Origin: Micromonospora halophytica | GTDB taxonomy: Bacteria; Actinomycetota; Actinomycetes; Mycobacteriales; Micromonosporaceae | Direction: 5' to 3' | DNA length: 33,787 nucleotides | Assembly: GCF_900090245.1 (NCBI RefSeq) | Contig: NZ_FMDN01000008.1 | Location: 1-33,787 of the forward strand | Program-made: the position numbers and the translations under genes | In this document: one piece after another, positions 24,455 through 31,912 of the stretch | Position numbering within the stretch: the stretch's first letter is position 1 | Layout of the letters: every line of letters starts with the position of its first letter | Notes under the pieces: generated by a model | Seen by the model: the letters and a program-made list of their open reading frames with translations, nothing else | The model's database searches: none | What the model was told of the DNA's origin: nothing

Positions 24455-25513
24455 ATGGACGACGCGCTGCGGGTGGGGCTGCTGGGGTACGGGATCGCCG
24501 GCCGGGTGTTCCACGCCCCGCTGATCGCCGCCACCCCGGGGCTGCGGCTGCACGCCGTGGTCACCGCCAACCCGGACCGGCGCGAACAGGTCCGCCGGGA
24601 GCACCCCGACGCCCGCCTGGTCGACGACGCCGACCTGCTCTGGCGTACCCCGCAGGCGCTGGACCTGGTCGTGGTGGCCACGCCGAACCGGCAGCACCTG
24701 CCGATGGCCCGGGCCGCCATCGCCGCCGGCCTGCCGGTCGTGGTCGACAAGCCGCTCGCCGCCACCGCCGCCGAGGGCCGGGCGCTGGTCGACGAGGCTC
24801 ACCGGCAAGGCGTCCCACTGACCGTCTTCCAGAACCGCCGCTGGGACGGCGACTTCCGCACCGCCCGACGGCTCGTCGCCGGCGGCGCGCTGGGCCGTGT
24901 CACCCGCTTCGAGTCCCGCTTCGAACGCTGGCGACCGGCGATCAGGCCGGGCTGGCGGGAGAGCGCGGCCCCCGGCGAGGCCGGCGGCGCCCTCTACGAC
25001 CTCGGCGCCCACCTCGTCGACCAGGCGGTGCAGCTGTTCGGGCCGGTACGCACCGTGTACGCCGAGGTGGACCGGCGCCGGTCCGGCGCGCTCGTCGACG
25101 ACGACGCGTTCGTGGCGCTCACCCACACCGGCGGGGTCCGCTCCCACCTGTGGATGAGCGCGGTCGCCGCACAGCTCGGCCCCCGGATTCGCATCCTCGG
25201 CGACCGCGCCGCGTACACCACCTACGGGCTGGACGTGCAGGAGGAGGCGCTGCGCGCCGGGGGCCGGCCGGACGCGCCCGGCTGGGGCGAGGTCCCACCC
25301 GAACGGTACGGCCACCTCGGCGTCGACGGCGACCTGCGCCCCGTCCCCACCGACCCCGGCCGCTACCAGGACTTCTACGCCCAACTCGTGGCGGCGCTGC
25401 GCGACGGCGGCCCACTACCGGTCGACCCGGCCGACGCCGTCGCCACCGTCGAGCTGATCGAACTGGCGCACCGCTCCGCCACCGAAGGCGTGGTGCTCCC
25501 GGTCAGCTCATGA
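24455..25513 (+). CDS. Gfo/Idh/MocA-family oxidoreductase
   Basis: A 352-residue NAD(P)-dependent oxidoreductase. The N-terminal Rossmann motif is VGLLGYGIAGRVFHAPLI, followed by VVVATPNRQHLPMA and the family's EKP-type motif as VVVDKPLAAT (the conserved Lys). The C-terminal alpha/beta domain contains GGALYDLGAHLVDQAV with the conserved Asp and His. The pattern resembles YdgJ-type sugar or inositol dehydrogenases; the substrate is not predictable. AAGGAGA precedes ATG 24455 at good spacing. Its last 11 bases overlap the 3' end of the MFS gene on the other strand. Confidence 0.88.
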   Translation: MDDALRVGLLGYGIAGRVFHAPLIAATPGLRLHAVVTANPDRREQVRREHPDARLVDDADLLWRTPQALDLVVVATPNRQHLPMARAAIAAGLPVVVDKPLAATAAEGRALVDEAHRQGVPLTVFQNRRWDGDFRTARRLVAGGALGRVTRFESRFERWRPAIRPGWRESAAPGEAGGALYDLGAHLVDQAVQLFGPVRTVYAEVDRRRSGALVDDDAFVALTHTGGVRSHLWMSAVAAQLGPRIRILGDRAAYTTYGLDVQEEALRAGGRPDAPGWGEVPPERYGHLGVDGDLRPVPTDPGRYQDFYAQLVAALRDGGPLPVDPADAVATVELIELAHRSATEGVVLPVSS

Positions 25514-26753
25514 CCGGCTGACGCGCCGGCGGGTCGGCGTACGCGGCGGCGACCGTGGCCCGGTCGAACACCCGCCAGGTCGCGGCCGACACCACCACCG
25601 CCACCACGAACCCCACCCAGTACGGCGCGGTCAACCCGAACGCGCCAGCCACCACACCGCCGAGCAGCGCCCCGGCGCAGTTGCCACCCGCGGCGACGAA
25701 CAGCGTCGTCGCGCTCACCCGTCCCTGCAACGCCGACGGGGTCAGCCGCTGCCGCAGCGAGCTGAACACGATGCCCCACAGCGCCCCGTGCACCCCGAAC
25801 GCGAACAGCGCGACACCGATCAGCCAGGCGCTGGTCGAGGCGGCCAGCGCCAGGTGCAGACCGGCCTCGACGAGCAGGCCGACCCGCACCGTCCAGGTCG
25901 CGCCGACCCGGGCGACCAGGCGGTCGCCGACGGTCGCACCGAGCAGCCCACCGACCGACATGCAGGTGAAGAGAAGGCCGTAGCCGACCGAGTCCAGGCC
26001 CAGGCGGTCGGTGGCCAGCAGCACCAGCACCGCCATCGCCGCGGTGAGGGTGAGGTTGAGCAACCCGATCAGCACCGCCATGGTGCGCAGCAGCCGCTGC
26101 CCCGCCAGGAAACGGAACCCCTCGACGATCTCCGCGCGCATCGACCGGGTCACCGGGCGGTCGGCGTCGGCAACCCCCCGGTACGACCCGGCGACCAGCG
26201 CGACGAGGACGGTGCTCAGCGCGTACGTGCCGGCGTTGACCGCAAACGGGATGCTCTCCGCGACCACGAAGAGGAACCCGCCGAGCGGGCCGGCCAGCAT
26301 CCCGTTGGCCAGCGTGGTGCCGCCGCCCAGCCAGCCGTTGGCCCGCTCCAGCCGCGCGCGGGGCACCACCGCCGGCAGCATCGCCTGGCTCGCCGCGCGG
26401 AACACGATCTCACCGCTGTTGACGAGGAACAGCACCACGTAGAGCAACGGCACCCCGGCCCGGCCGGTGAGCATCGCGCCGGCCAGCACGGCGAGGGCGA
26501 GCACCCGCACCACGTCGATGACCACCATCAACCGGCGGCGGTCCACCCGGTCGGCGAGCACCCCACCGGGCAACGCGAAGAGCAGCCAGGGCAGCCACGC
26601 CACCCCGGCGGCCACCGACACCACCAGCGGGTCGTCGGTGCGCGCCGCCACGTACAGCGGCGCGGCGACCGTGGCCATGCCGCTGCCCAACGCCGACAGG
26701 GTGCTCGCCGCCCACAACCGGGCGAACCGCCCGTCCAGTCTCTCCCCCGTCAC
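25503..26753 (-). CDS. MFS transporter, EntS/MFS_3-like exporter
   Basis: A 416-residue membrane protein with about 12 hydrophobic segments, of the MFS_3 group related to the enterobactin exporter EntS and to macrolide exporters. Seen are the N-terminal RLWAASTLSALGSGMATVAAP, the loop ADRVDRRRLMVVID (motif A type) and PARLERANGWLGGG-like segments (here RARLERANG). The frame extends to 27041, but GTG 26753 is chosen because the upstream part is not membrane-like and TAGGTT (26767-26762) ends 8 bases before it. Divergent from a methyltransferase gene. Substrate unknown. Confidence 0.88.
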   Translation of the reverse strand: MTGERLDGRFARLWAASTLSALGSGMATVAAPLYVAARTDDPLVVSVAAGVAWLPWLLFALPGGVLADRVDRRRLMVVIDVVRVLALAVLAGAMLTGRAGVPLLYVVLFLVNSGEIVFRAASQAMLPAVVPRARLERANGWLGGGTTLANGMLAGPLGGFLFVVAESIPFAVNAGTYALSTVLVALVAGSYRGVADADRPVTRSMRAEIVEGFRFLAGQRLLRTMAVLIGLLNLTLTAAMAVLVLLATDRLGLDSVGYGLLFTCMSVGGLLGATVGDRLVARVGATWTVRVGLLVEAGLHLALAASTSAWLIGVALFAFGVHGALWGIVFSSLRQRLTPSALQGRVSATTLFVAAGGNCAGALLGGVVAGAFGLTAPYWVGFVVAVVVSAATWRVFDRATVAAAYADPPARQPVMS

Positions 26754-26791
26754 GGCCAGGCAACCTACCAGCGCCGACCCGCTCCGCCCGA

Positions 26792-26818
26792 GGCGATTGT
26801 CCGGACAGCCGAATCGCC
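26792..26818. promoter_or_regulatory. Inverted repeat between divergent MFS and methyltransferase genes
   Basis: GGCGATT (26792-26798) and AATCGCC (26812-26818) form perfect 7-bp arms. Between them lies the smaller palindrome TGTCCGGACA (26798-26807). The site is centred between the starts at 26753 and 26856, a usual place for a regulator, but no regulator gene is adjacent. Confidence 0.4.
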
Positions 26819-26855
26819 GTTGAGCGCCCACCGCACCGTGTGGCACGGTCTGCCG

Positions 26856-27680
26856 GTGACCGACTACCGCGACCTCAACCGCGCCAACTGGGACGAGCGC
26901 GCCCCCGCCCACGCCGCCTCCCCCGACTACGCGGTGCGACGCTTCGCCGCCGACCCGGCGTACCTCAGCGGGGTGGTCCGCTTCGACCTGCCGCGCCTCG
27001 GCGACGTGGCCGGGCTGCGCGGCGTGCACCTGCAGTGCCACATCGGCACCGACACCGTCTCACTGCACCGGCTCGGGGCGCGGATGACCGGGCTGGACTT
27101 CTCCGGCGCGTCGCTGGCCGAGGCCCGCGTCGTGGCCGAACGGGCCGACGCCGCCGTCGACTTCGTCCAGGCCGACGTGTACGACGCCGCCGACGTGCTC
27201 GGCCCGGGCGGCTTCGACCTGGTCTACACCGGTGTCGGGGCACTGTGCTGGCTACCCGACATCCGCCGCTGGGCGCAGGTCGTCGCCGCGCTGCTGCGCC
27301 CCGGCGGGCGGCTCTTCCTGCGCGAGGGACACCCGATGCTGTGGGCGCTGAACGACACCCGCCCGGACGGGCTGCTGGTGGTCGACCACCCGTACTTCGA
27401 GCGCCCCGAGCCGACGGTGTGGGACGAGCACGGCACGTACGTCGACACCGACACGACGTTCCGGCACAACACCACCCACGAGTGGAACCACGGCCTCGGC
27501 GAGGTGGTGACCGCGCTGCTCGACGCCGGCCTGGAGCTGACCATGCTGGTCGAGCACGACAGCGCTCCCTGGGACGCGCTGCCCGGCCGGCAGGTGAAGG
27601 ACGCGCACGGCGAGTGGCGGCTGACCGACCGGCCCTGGCGGCTGGCGCAGACGTACACCCTGCAGGCCCGGCGGCGGTAA
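26856..27680 (+). CDS. Class I SAM-dependent methyltransferase
   Basis: A 274-residue methyltransferase. Motif I is degenerate but visible as VHLQCHIGTDTVSLHRLGA, followed by MTGLDFSGASLAEA (the acidic residue that binds the SAM ribose), FVQADVYDAAD, and the post-motif FDLVYTGVGALCWLPDI and LLRPGGRLFLREGHP. HLQCHIG is typical of a group of actinomycete methyltransferases of unknown target. GTG 26856 is chosen since DYRDLNRANWDERA is the usual start of the family. Divergent from the MFS gene; a second methyltransferase gene follows 41 bases later. Confidence 0.87.
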   Translation: MTDYRDLNRANWDERAPAHAASPDYAVRRFAADPAYLSGVVRFDLPRLGDVAGLRGVHLQCHIGTDTVSLHRLGARMTGLDFSGASLAEARVVAERADAAVDFVQADVYDAADVLGPGGFDLVYTGVGALCWLPDIRRWAQVVAALLRPGGRLFLREGHPMLWALNDTRPDGLLVVDHPYFERPEPTVWDEHGTYVDTDTTFRHNTTHEWNHGLGEVVTALLDAGLELTMLVEHDSAPWDALPGRQVKDAHGEWRLTDRPWRLAQTYTLQARRR

Positions 27681-27721
27681 ATCGGTGGCTCGCCCAGCCT
27701 CGTCGATGTTGACTGACCGGC

Positions 27722-28453
27722 ATGAGCGGACTCCACGACCCGGCCTTCTTCGACCGGTACGCCCACGAGTACGACGTACGGGACAATCCCGATCCCGCCC
27801 CCGCCGTCGAGTTCCTGGCCGCTCTCGTCCCGGACGGCGGGCGCGTCCTGGAGCTGGCGATCGGCACCGGCCGGGTCGCCGTACCGCTCGCCCGGCGCGG
27901 CGTCGTCGTGGAGGGGATCGAGGGTTCCCCGGCGATGTTGGAGCGGATGCGGGCCAAGCCGGGCGGCGAGGACATCCCCGTCGTCGTCGGCGACATGGCC
28001 GATGTCGCCGTGGACGGCCCCTTCCACCTCGCGTACCTGGTCTTCAACACCCTGTTCAACCTGCCCGACCAGGACCGGCAGGTGGACCTGTTCACCGGGG
28101 TCGGCCGAGTCCTCGCCCCCGGCGGGCTCTTCGTCGTCGAGGCGTTCGTGCAGGACGTCACCGACTTCGACCGCGACCAGCGGGTCGCCACCCGCAGGCT
28201 CACCGAGGACACGGTGGACATGGAGTTCCTCCGGCACGACCCGGTGGCGCAGGCGGTCACCTACCAGCGGGTGACCTTCGACGCGCGGGGCACCACGCTG
28301 CGGCCGCTGCGGCTGCGCTACTGCTGGCCCAGCGAGCTGGACCTGATGGCCCGCCTGGGTGGCATGCGGCTGCGGGAGCGGTGGAACGGCTGGGACCGCA
28401 GCCCGTTCACCGCCGCCAGCCGCCAGCACGTCTCCGTCTACGTGCGGGTCTGA
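27722..28453 (+). CDS. Class I SAM-dependent methyltransferase
   Basis: A 243-residue methyltransferase. Motif I is RVLELAIGTGRVAVPLARRG, followed by VVVEGIEGSPAMLERMRAK, VVVGDMADVA, YLVFNTLFNL and VLAPGGLFVVEAFV. The C-terminal TLRPLRLRYCWPSELDLMARLGGMRL is common in small-molecule methyltransferases. The target is unknown. Despite the shared fold it is not a copy of the preceding methyltransferase; their sequences differ throughout. Likely co-transcribed with its neighbours on both sides, as spacing is 41 and 31 bases. Confidence 0.88.
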   Translation: MSGLHDPAFFDRYAHEYDVRDNPDPAPAVEFLAALVPDGGRVLELAIGTGRVAVPLARRGVVVEGIEGSPAMLERMRAKPGGEDIPVVVGDMADVAVDGPFHLAYLVFNTLFNLPDQDRQVDLFTGVGRVLAPGGLFVVEAFVQDVTDFDRDQRVATRRLTEDTVDMEFLRHDPVAQAVTYQRVTFDARGTTLRPLRLRYCWPSELDLMARLGGMRLRERWNGWDRSPFTAASRQHVSVYVRV

Positions 28454-28484
28454 CGGCGTACCGGCGGCAATGGGAAGATCCACC

Positions 28485-29003
28485 ATGCCCGTCACCAACC
28501 CCTGGCTCGCCGGCCCCGCCCCCACCGCCCGCCTGGACCGCGACCGCCTCGAGGAGCGCATCCTGCACCTGCTGTCGTCGCAGAACATGTGCGTGCTCGC
28601 CACCGCCGGTCCGGACGGTCCGCTCGCCACCCCGGTGCGCTACTTCCACCTCGACTTCACGGTCCTGTTCACCGCCGCCGCCGACTCGCCGAAGATGCGC
28701 AACATCGCCGCCGACCCGCGCGTCTCCGTCGGGATCTTCGCCCCGCTGGTCGGGCAGGCCAGCAGCCGGGGTGCGCAACTGTTCGGCCGGGCCCGGGTGC
28801 GGTACCCGGGCGACGCCGACTTCGACCACCACTGGCCCGCCGTGCGCTGGCAGTCCGACCACGTGGAGCGGTCCCGGTCGCTGGACGAGCCGCCGACCGG
28901 CCCCCTGGTCGCCGTCGAGGCCGAGCGGATCGTCTACACCGAGCACTGGCTGCGCCGCGACGGGTACGCCCCACGCCAGTTCTGGCGCCGCGTCCCACGG
29001 TAG
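28485..29003 (+). CDS. PPOX-fold (pyridoxamine-phosphate-oxidase-like) protein
   Basis: A 172-residue protein with the split-barrel flavin/F420-binding fold. Typical are MCVLATAGPDGPLATPVRYFHL (35-56), TVLFTAAADSPKMRNIAADPRVSVGIF, GAQLFGRARV and the terminal VAVEAERIVYTEHWL. Members bind FMN, F420 or heme; which one applies here cannot be decided. ATG 28485 is chosen for the GGGAAG 8 bases upstream; the in-frame ATG at 28470 is a poorer alternative. It ends the group starting at 26856. Confidence 0.82.
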   Translation: MPVTNPWLAGPAPTARLDRDRLEERILHLLSSQNMCVLATAGPDGPLATPVRYFHLDFTVLFTAAADSPKMRNIAADPRVSVGIFAPLVGQASSRGAQLFGRARVRYPGDADFDHHWPAVRWQSDHVERSRSLDEPPTGPLVAVEAERIVYTEHWLRRDGYAPRQFWRRVPR

Positions 29004-29511
29004 CCACCGAGCGGCCGGCCTCTTCCGCTGCTGACGTCGCTTCCTGGTTTGCGTGCGGGTCCTCCTCTGGGCGAGGGCGGGCGTCGTGCCGATGTGGCGA
29101 GTGCCGCCACCACCTCTGGGCATCCTAGGAGGCTAGCTCCCCCGCCTCGGCGCGGCCGGGGGTGGCGGGTGGACAGGCACCCATCCTGCGGCACCGGTCC
29201 GCCGACGAATCCCGGCGATCCGGGCCGGACCTCGCGCCCGGGTACGACCGCCCCGGACGGCCGGAGACCGGCCGAACCGGACGAGCGAGCACGTCCCGGC
29301 GCGGCCCGGCGGGTGGTGTGTGCGCTCCTGGACGGGCATTTCCGCAGCTCCCGGCCAGACAGAAAACACGTGACGGCAACGAGGATTTCTCATTTACGCC
29401 GACCTCGGGGCCCAACCCTCCTAGTGTTGGCCACACCGGTGCTAGTTACGGAGTTGGCCACCCGAACGACGTCCCACGCAGACAGCGGACGAAAAGTGAG
29501 GGAAGACGCGT
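29004..29511. other. 508-base region without a gene
   Basis: I see no gene; open frames on both strands here have no recognisable protein features. It contains a small hairpin GTGGCG/CGCCAC (29094-29110) that could end the transcript of the PPOX gene. A comparatively AT-rich stretch (about 29355-29400) and the direct repeat GTTGGCCAC (29426-29434 and 29453-29461) lie just before the secreted-protein gene, and look like its control region. Confidence 0.6.
29417..29461 (+). promoter_or_regulatory. Candidate promoter/control region of the secreted-protein gene
   Basis: CCTCCTAGTGTTG (29417-29429) includes TAGTGT, a -10-like hexamer, 90 bases before the ATG; nearly the same sequence is found at 17534. 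It overlaps the first of two GTTGGCCAC direct repeats, 27 bases apart. No -35 consensus is seen. A ribosome site GAGGGA lies 8 bases before ATG 29512. Confidence 0.35.
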
Positions 29512-30003
29512 ATGAAGGCACAGAGAGTTCTCGTATCGGCAGCGCTCGGCGTGGGACTCGGCATGCTCGCCCTGCCCGCCGCCGCGCTCGCGCAGACCAC
29601 GGTGTCACCGTCCACGACCCCGGTCGGCGGCACGGTCGTGCTCACCGCGACGGGCTGCAATCCGAAGGCTGGTGACGCGATCTTCCGCGTCACCGGGCCG
29701 AACCGGGACCAGAACGTCCGCTCGACCACCGCCGCGGCCGGCGGCGGGCTGAGCGCCGAACTCTTCACCGCCGGCTTCACCCTCGGCACCTACACGGTGA
29801 CCGCCACCTGCGGTGACGGCAGCTCCGCCGGCACCGCCACGTTCACCGTCACCCCGATCGGCGGGGCGCCCGCCGGTGGTGGTGGCGGCGACGACGGCAC
29901 CCCGGCCGGCCTGCTCGCCGCGGGGGGCGCGTTGGCCGGAGCCGCCGCGATCGGGGCGACCGTCCTGGTACGCCGTCGACGCCGGGCAGCCACCGTCGCC
30001 TGA
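29512..30003 (+). CDS. Secreted, membrane-anchored surface protein, likely sortase partner
   Basis: A 163-residue exported protein. The signal peptide (1-27) ends in AALA-Q. The mature part (28-118) looks like one Ig-like beta-sandwich domain with two Cys (C49, C100) that could form a disulfide. A Gly/Asp-rich linker (118-130), a hydrophobic segment (131-153) and RRRRR (154-158) complete the chain. This layout is that of a sortase substrate, but no LPxTG-type motif is present before the hydrophobic segment; the nearest sequence is DDGTPAG. It lies 94 bases upstream of a class F sortase gene. It may stay as a plain membrane protein. Confidence 0.82.
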   Translation: MKAQRVLVSAALGVGLGMLALPAAALAQTTVSPSTTPVGGTVVLTATGCNPKAGDAIFRVTGPNRDQNVRSTTAAAGGGLSAELFTAGFTLGTYTVTATCGDGSSAGTATFTVTPIGGAPAGGGGGDDGTPAGLLAAGGALAGAAAIGATVLVRRRRRAATVA

Positions 30004-30035
30004 CGCAGACACCACACGACACCATCCCTCGGGAC

Positions 30036-30067
30036 GGGTGCCCACGCCGGAGACGGCGCGGGCACCC
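30036..30067 (+). terminator. Strong hairpin between surface protein and sortase genes
   Basis: GGGTGCCC (30036-30043) pairs perfectly with GGGCACCC (30060-30067), extended by CGCCG/CGGCG around a GAGA tetraloop. It lies 32 bases after the stop at 30003 and 30 bases before the sortase ATG, so it could cut sortase expression relative to the surface protein. Confidence 0.75.
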
Positions 30068-30097
30068 GGACCACATCGCCATCGGGGAGGTGCGGCG

Positions 30098-30721
30098 ATG
30101 ACCCCTTTCACCCGTACCCGGGCGGCGGTGGCCGCGACGACCGTGGCCGCCACGGCCGGGATCACCCTGATCGCCGTAGGCCTGTCCGCGACCCCGACGG
30201 GTCCGCCGCAGCCCGGCGCGGACGCCCGGGGGACGGACCGCAGCAGCTCGCCGGGGCCGGTGCTGCCCCGCTCGGAGCCACGGCGCATCGAGATCCCCGC
30301 GATCGGCGTACGTGCCGACCTCGTGCCGGTCGCCGGCGACCCGAACGGCACCCTGGAGGTGCCGCCACTGGATCAGCCCGCCGTGGCCGGCTGGTACCTG
30401 CCGGGCGCGAGCCCCGGCGAGGCCGGCAACGCCGTCGTCGTCGGGCACGTCGACACCCGCGACGGGCCGGCGGTCTTCTTCGAGCTGGGCCGGCTGCGCC
30501 CCGGGGACACCGTCCTGGTCACCCGCGGCGACGGTCGGGTGGTGACCTTCGTCGTGGACGGCGTCGGGGCGTACCCGAAGCGGAGCTTCCCCACCGCGAT
30601 GGTCTACGGCCCCGGCGGGCCCGGCGCGGCGCTGCGGCTGGTGACCTGCGGCGGGCGCTTCGACGAACGCTCCCGCGACTACTCCGACAACATCGTGGTC
30701 CGCGCCACCGCCGTGTCCTGA
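30098..30721 (+). CDS. Class F sortase
   Basis: A 207-residue membrane-anchored transpeptidase. The N-terminal hydrophobic segment (about 9-30) is a signal anchor, followed by a Pro/Ser-rich linker and the sortase barrel from about 60. The catalytic His is in VVVGHVDTRDG (H117), the Cys in LVTCGGRFD (C184), and the Arg is probably R191 or R193 before DYSDNIVV. The motif IEIPAIGVRADLVPV and LDQPAVAGWY are typical of class F. GGGGAGG lies 7 bases before ATG 30098. The gene upstream may encode its substrate. Class F sortases are common in actinomycetes and few have known substrates. Confidence 0.9.
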   Translation: MTPFTRTRAAVAATTVAATAGITLIAVGLSATPTGPPQPGADARGTDRSSSPGPVLPRSEPRRIEIPAIGVRADLVPVAGDPNGTLEVPPLDQPAVAGWYLPGASPGEAGNAVVVGHVDTRDGPAVFFELGRLRPGDTVLVTRGDGRVVTFVVDGVGAYPKRSFPTAMVYGPGGPGAALRLVTCGGRFDERSRDYSDNIVVRATAVS

Positions 30722-30743
30722 GCACCCCGCCGCCGCTGCGGCG

Positions 30744-30760
30744 CCGCCGTACCACGGCGG
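30744..30760 (+). terminator. Hairpin after the sortase gene
   Basis: CCGCCGT (30744-30750) pairs perfectly with ACGGCGG (30754-30760) around ACC, 23 bases after the stop. A second small hairpin CGCCGC-T-GCGGCG lies just before it. Confidence 0.6.
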
Positions 30761-30997
30761 ACCCTCGGCCAAGGCGAGGCGGCGGTGGACCGGGTGCGAC
30801 GGCGAGCGGTGGCGACACGGTTGGTTCCCCGGCTGGGACCGCTGGTCGGACGACTGCTCCGGCTCGACGAGGGGGTGGGCAGCGTACGCTGTCCGGCCGG
30901 CCGTCTGGCCGGTCCGGACGCTCCCAGGGCGTGTGCCGAAGTCTTCGGTCCAGCCAGGCCGGCCAGGGACTTCGACACGCGTCCTAAGCTGGCGGTC

Positions 30998-31768
30998 GTG
31001 ATGTGGCGGCGGTACGTGGCGATCGGTGACAGCACCACGGAGGGGCTGGACGACCCGGACGGCGCCGGCGGCTACCGGGGCTGGGCCGACCGGTTCGCCG
31101 AGGCCGTCGCCCGCGCCCAGGGCGGCCTGGAGTACGCGAACCTGGCGATCCGGGGCCGGACCACCGCCCGGATCCTCGCCGAGCAACTGCCGGCGGCCCT
31201 CGACCTCGCCCCCGACCTGTGCACGGTGGTCGCCGGCATGAACGACGTGCTGCGGCCCTCCTTCGACGCCACGCGGATCGCCGCCGACGTCGGGACCATG
31301 CAGCGGGCCCTGGTCGGCCAGGGCGCGACCGTGCTGACGTTCACGCTGCCCGATCCGGTGCCGGTGATGCCGCTGGCGCGTCCCCTGCGCGGGCGGATCG
31401 TCGCCCTCAACGCGGCGCTACGCCGGATCACCGCCGACACCGGCGCCACCCTGGTGGACTTCGCCGCGCACCCGGTCGCCTCCGACCCTCGGCTGTGGAG
31501 CGACGACCGCCTGCACGCCAACAGCGCCGGCCACGAGCGGATCGCCGCCGCGCTGGCGTACACCGCCGGGCTGCCCGGGCACGACGACTCGTGGACCCGC
31601 CCGCTGGACGTCCTGCCCCGGCGACGCGGCCACGAGATGCTGCGCGCCGAACTGGCCTGGACCCGCCGGCACCTGCTGCCCTGGCTGGGCCGGCACCTGC
31701 GGGGGCGGTCGTCCGGCGACGACCGGGTGGCGAAGCGCCCGGTGCCACTCCCGGTCGAGCCGGCCTGA
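30998..31768 (+). CDS. SGNH/GDSL-type esterase
   Basis: A 256-residue SGNH hydrolase. Block I is YVAIGDSTTEG (S12 nucleophile), block II NLAIRGRTT, block III VVAGMNDVL (the Asn) and block V DDRLHANSAGH (catalytic Asp and His). No signal peptide is seen, so it is probably cytoplasmic. The start may be GTG 30998 or the adjacent ATG 31001; TAAGCT (30985-30990) ends 7 bases before the GTG, consistent with a leaderless message. The C-terminal 50 residues are Arg-rich and extend beyond the core domain. Substrate unknown. Confidence 0.87.
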   Translation: MMWRRYVAIGDSTTEGLDDPDGAGGYRGWADRFAEAVARAQGGLEYANLAIRGRTTARILAEQLPAALDLAPDLCTVVAGMNDVLRPSFDATRIAADVGTMQRALVGQGATVLTFTLPDPVPVMPLARPLRGRIVALNAALRRITADTGATLVDFAAHPVASDPRLWSDDRLHANSAGHERIAAALAYTAGLPGHDDSWTRPLDVLPRRRGHEMLRAELAWTRRHLLPWLGRHLRGRSSGDDRVAKRPVPLPVEPA

Positions 31769-31912
31769 GTCGCCACCGACGCGGCGGTCAGTTCGCACCG
31801 CCCGTGGCGGGGCGGCGCGGTGCGGCCTTCTTCGCGCCGCCCGGGCCGGGCCAACGCCGGGCCGGGCCGAAAGCCGGCGGACAAGAGCGGCCCGGATCGG
31901 CATGATGGCCGG

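Noticed and set aside
26754..27041. Longer N-terminus for the MFS exporter
   Set aside because: The extra 96 codons lie antisense to the methyltransferase gene, are not hydrophobic, and the exporter family starts near GERLDGRFARLWAA.
29094..29110. Small structured RNA such as 4.5S RNA in the 29 kb gap
   Set aside because: A short GTGGCG/CGCCAC hairpin is present, but the conserved SRP RNA core is not.
29125..29436. Open frames in the 29004-29511 gap
   Set aside because: Compositions are Arg/Pro/Gly-rich, starts lack ribosome sites, and the region looks like a promoter and untranslated region.
30785..30997. N-terminal extension of the GDSL esterase by 71 codons
   Set aside because: The extra residues do not resemble the family, and a -10-like hexamer sits directly before the GTG/ATG at 30998-31003.
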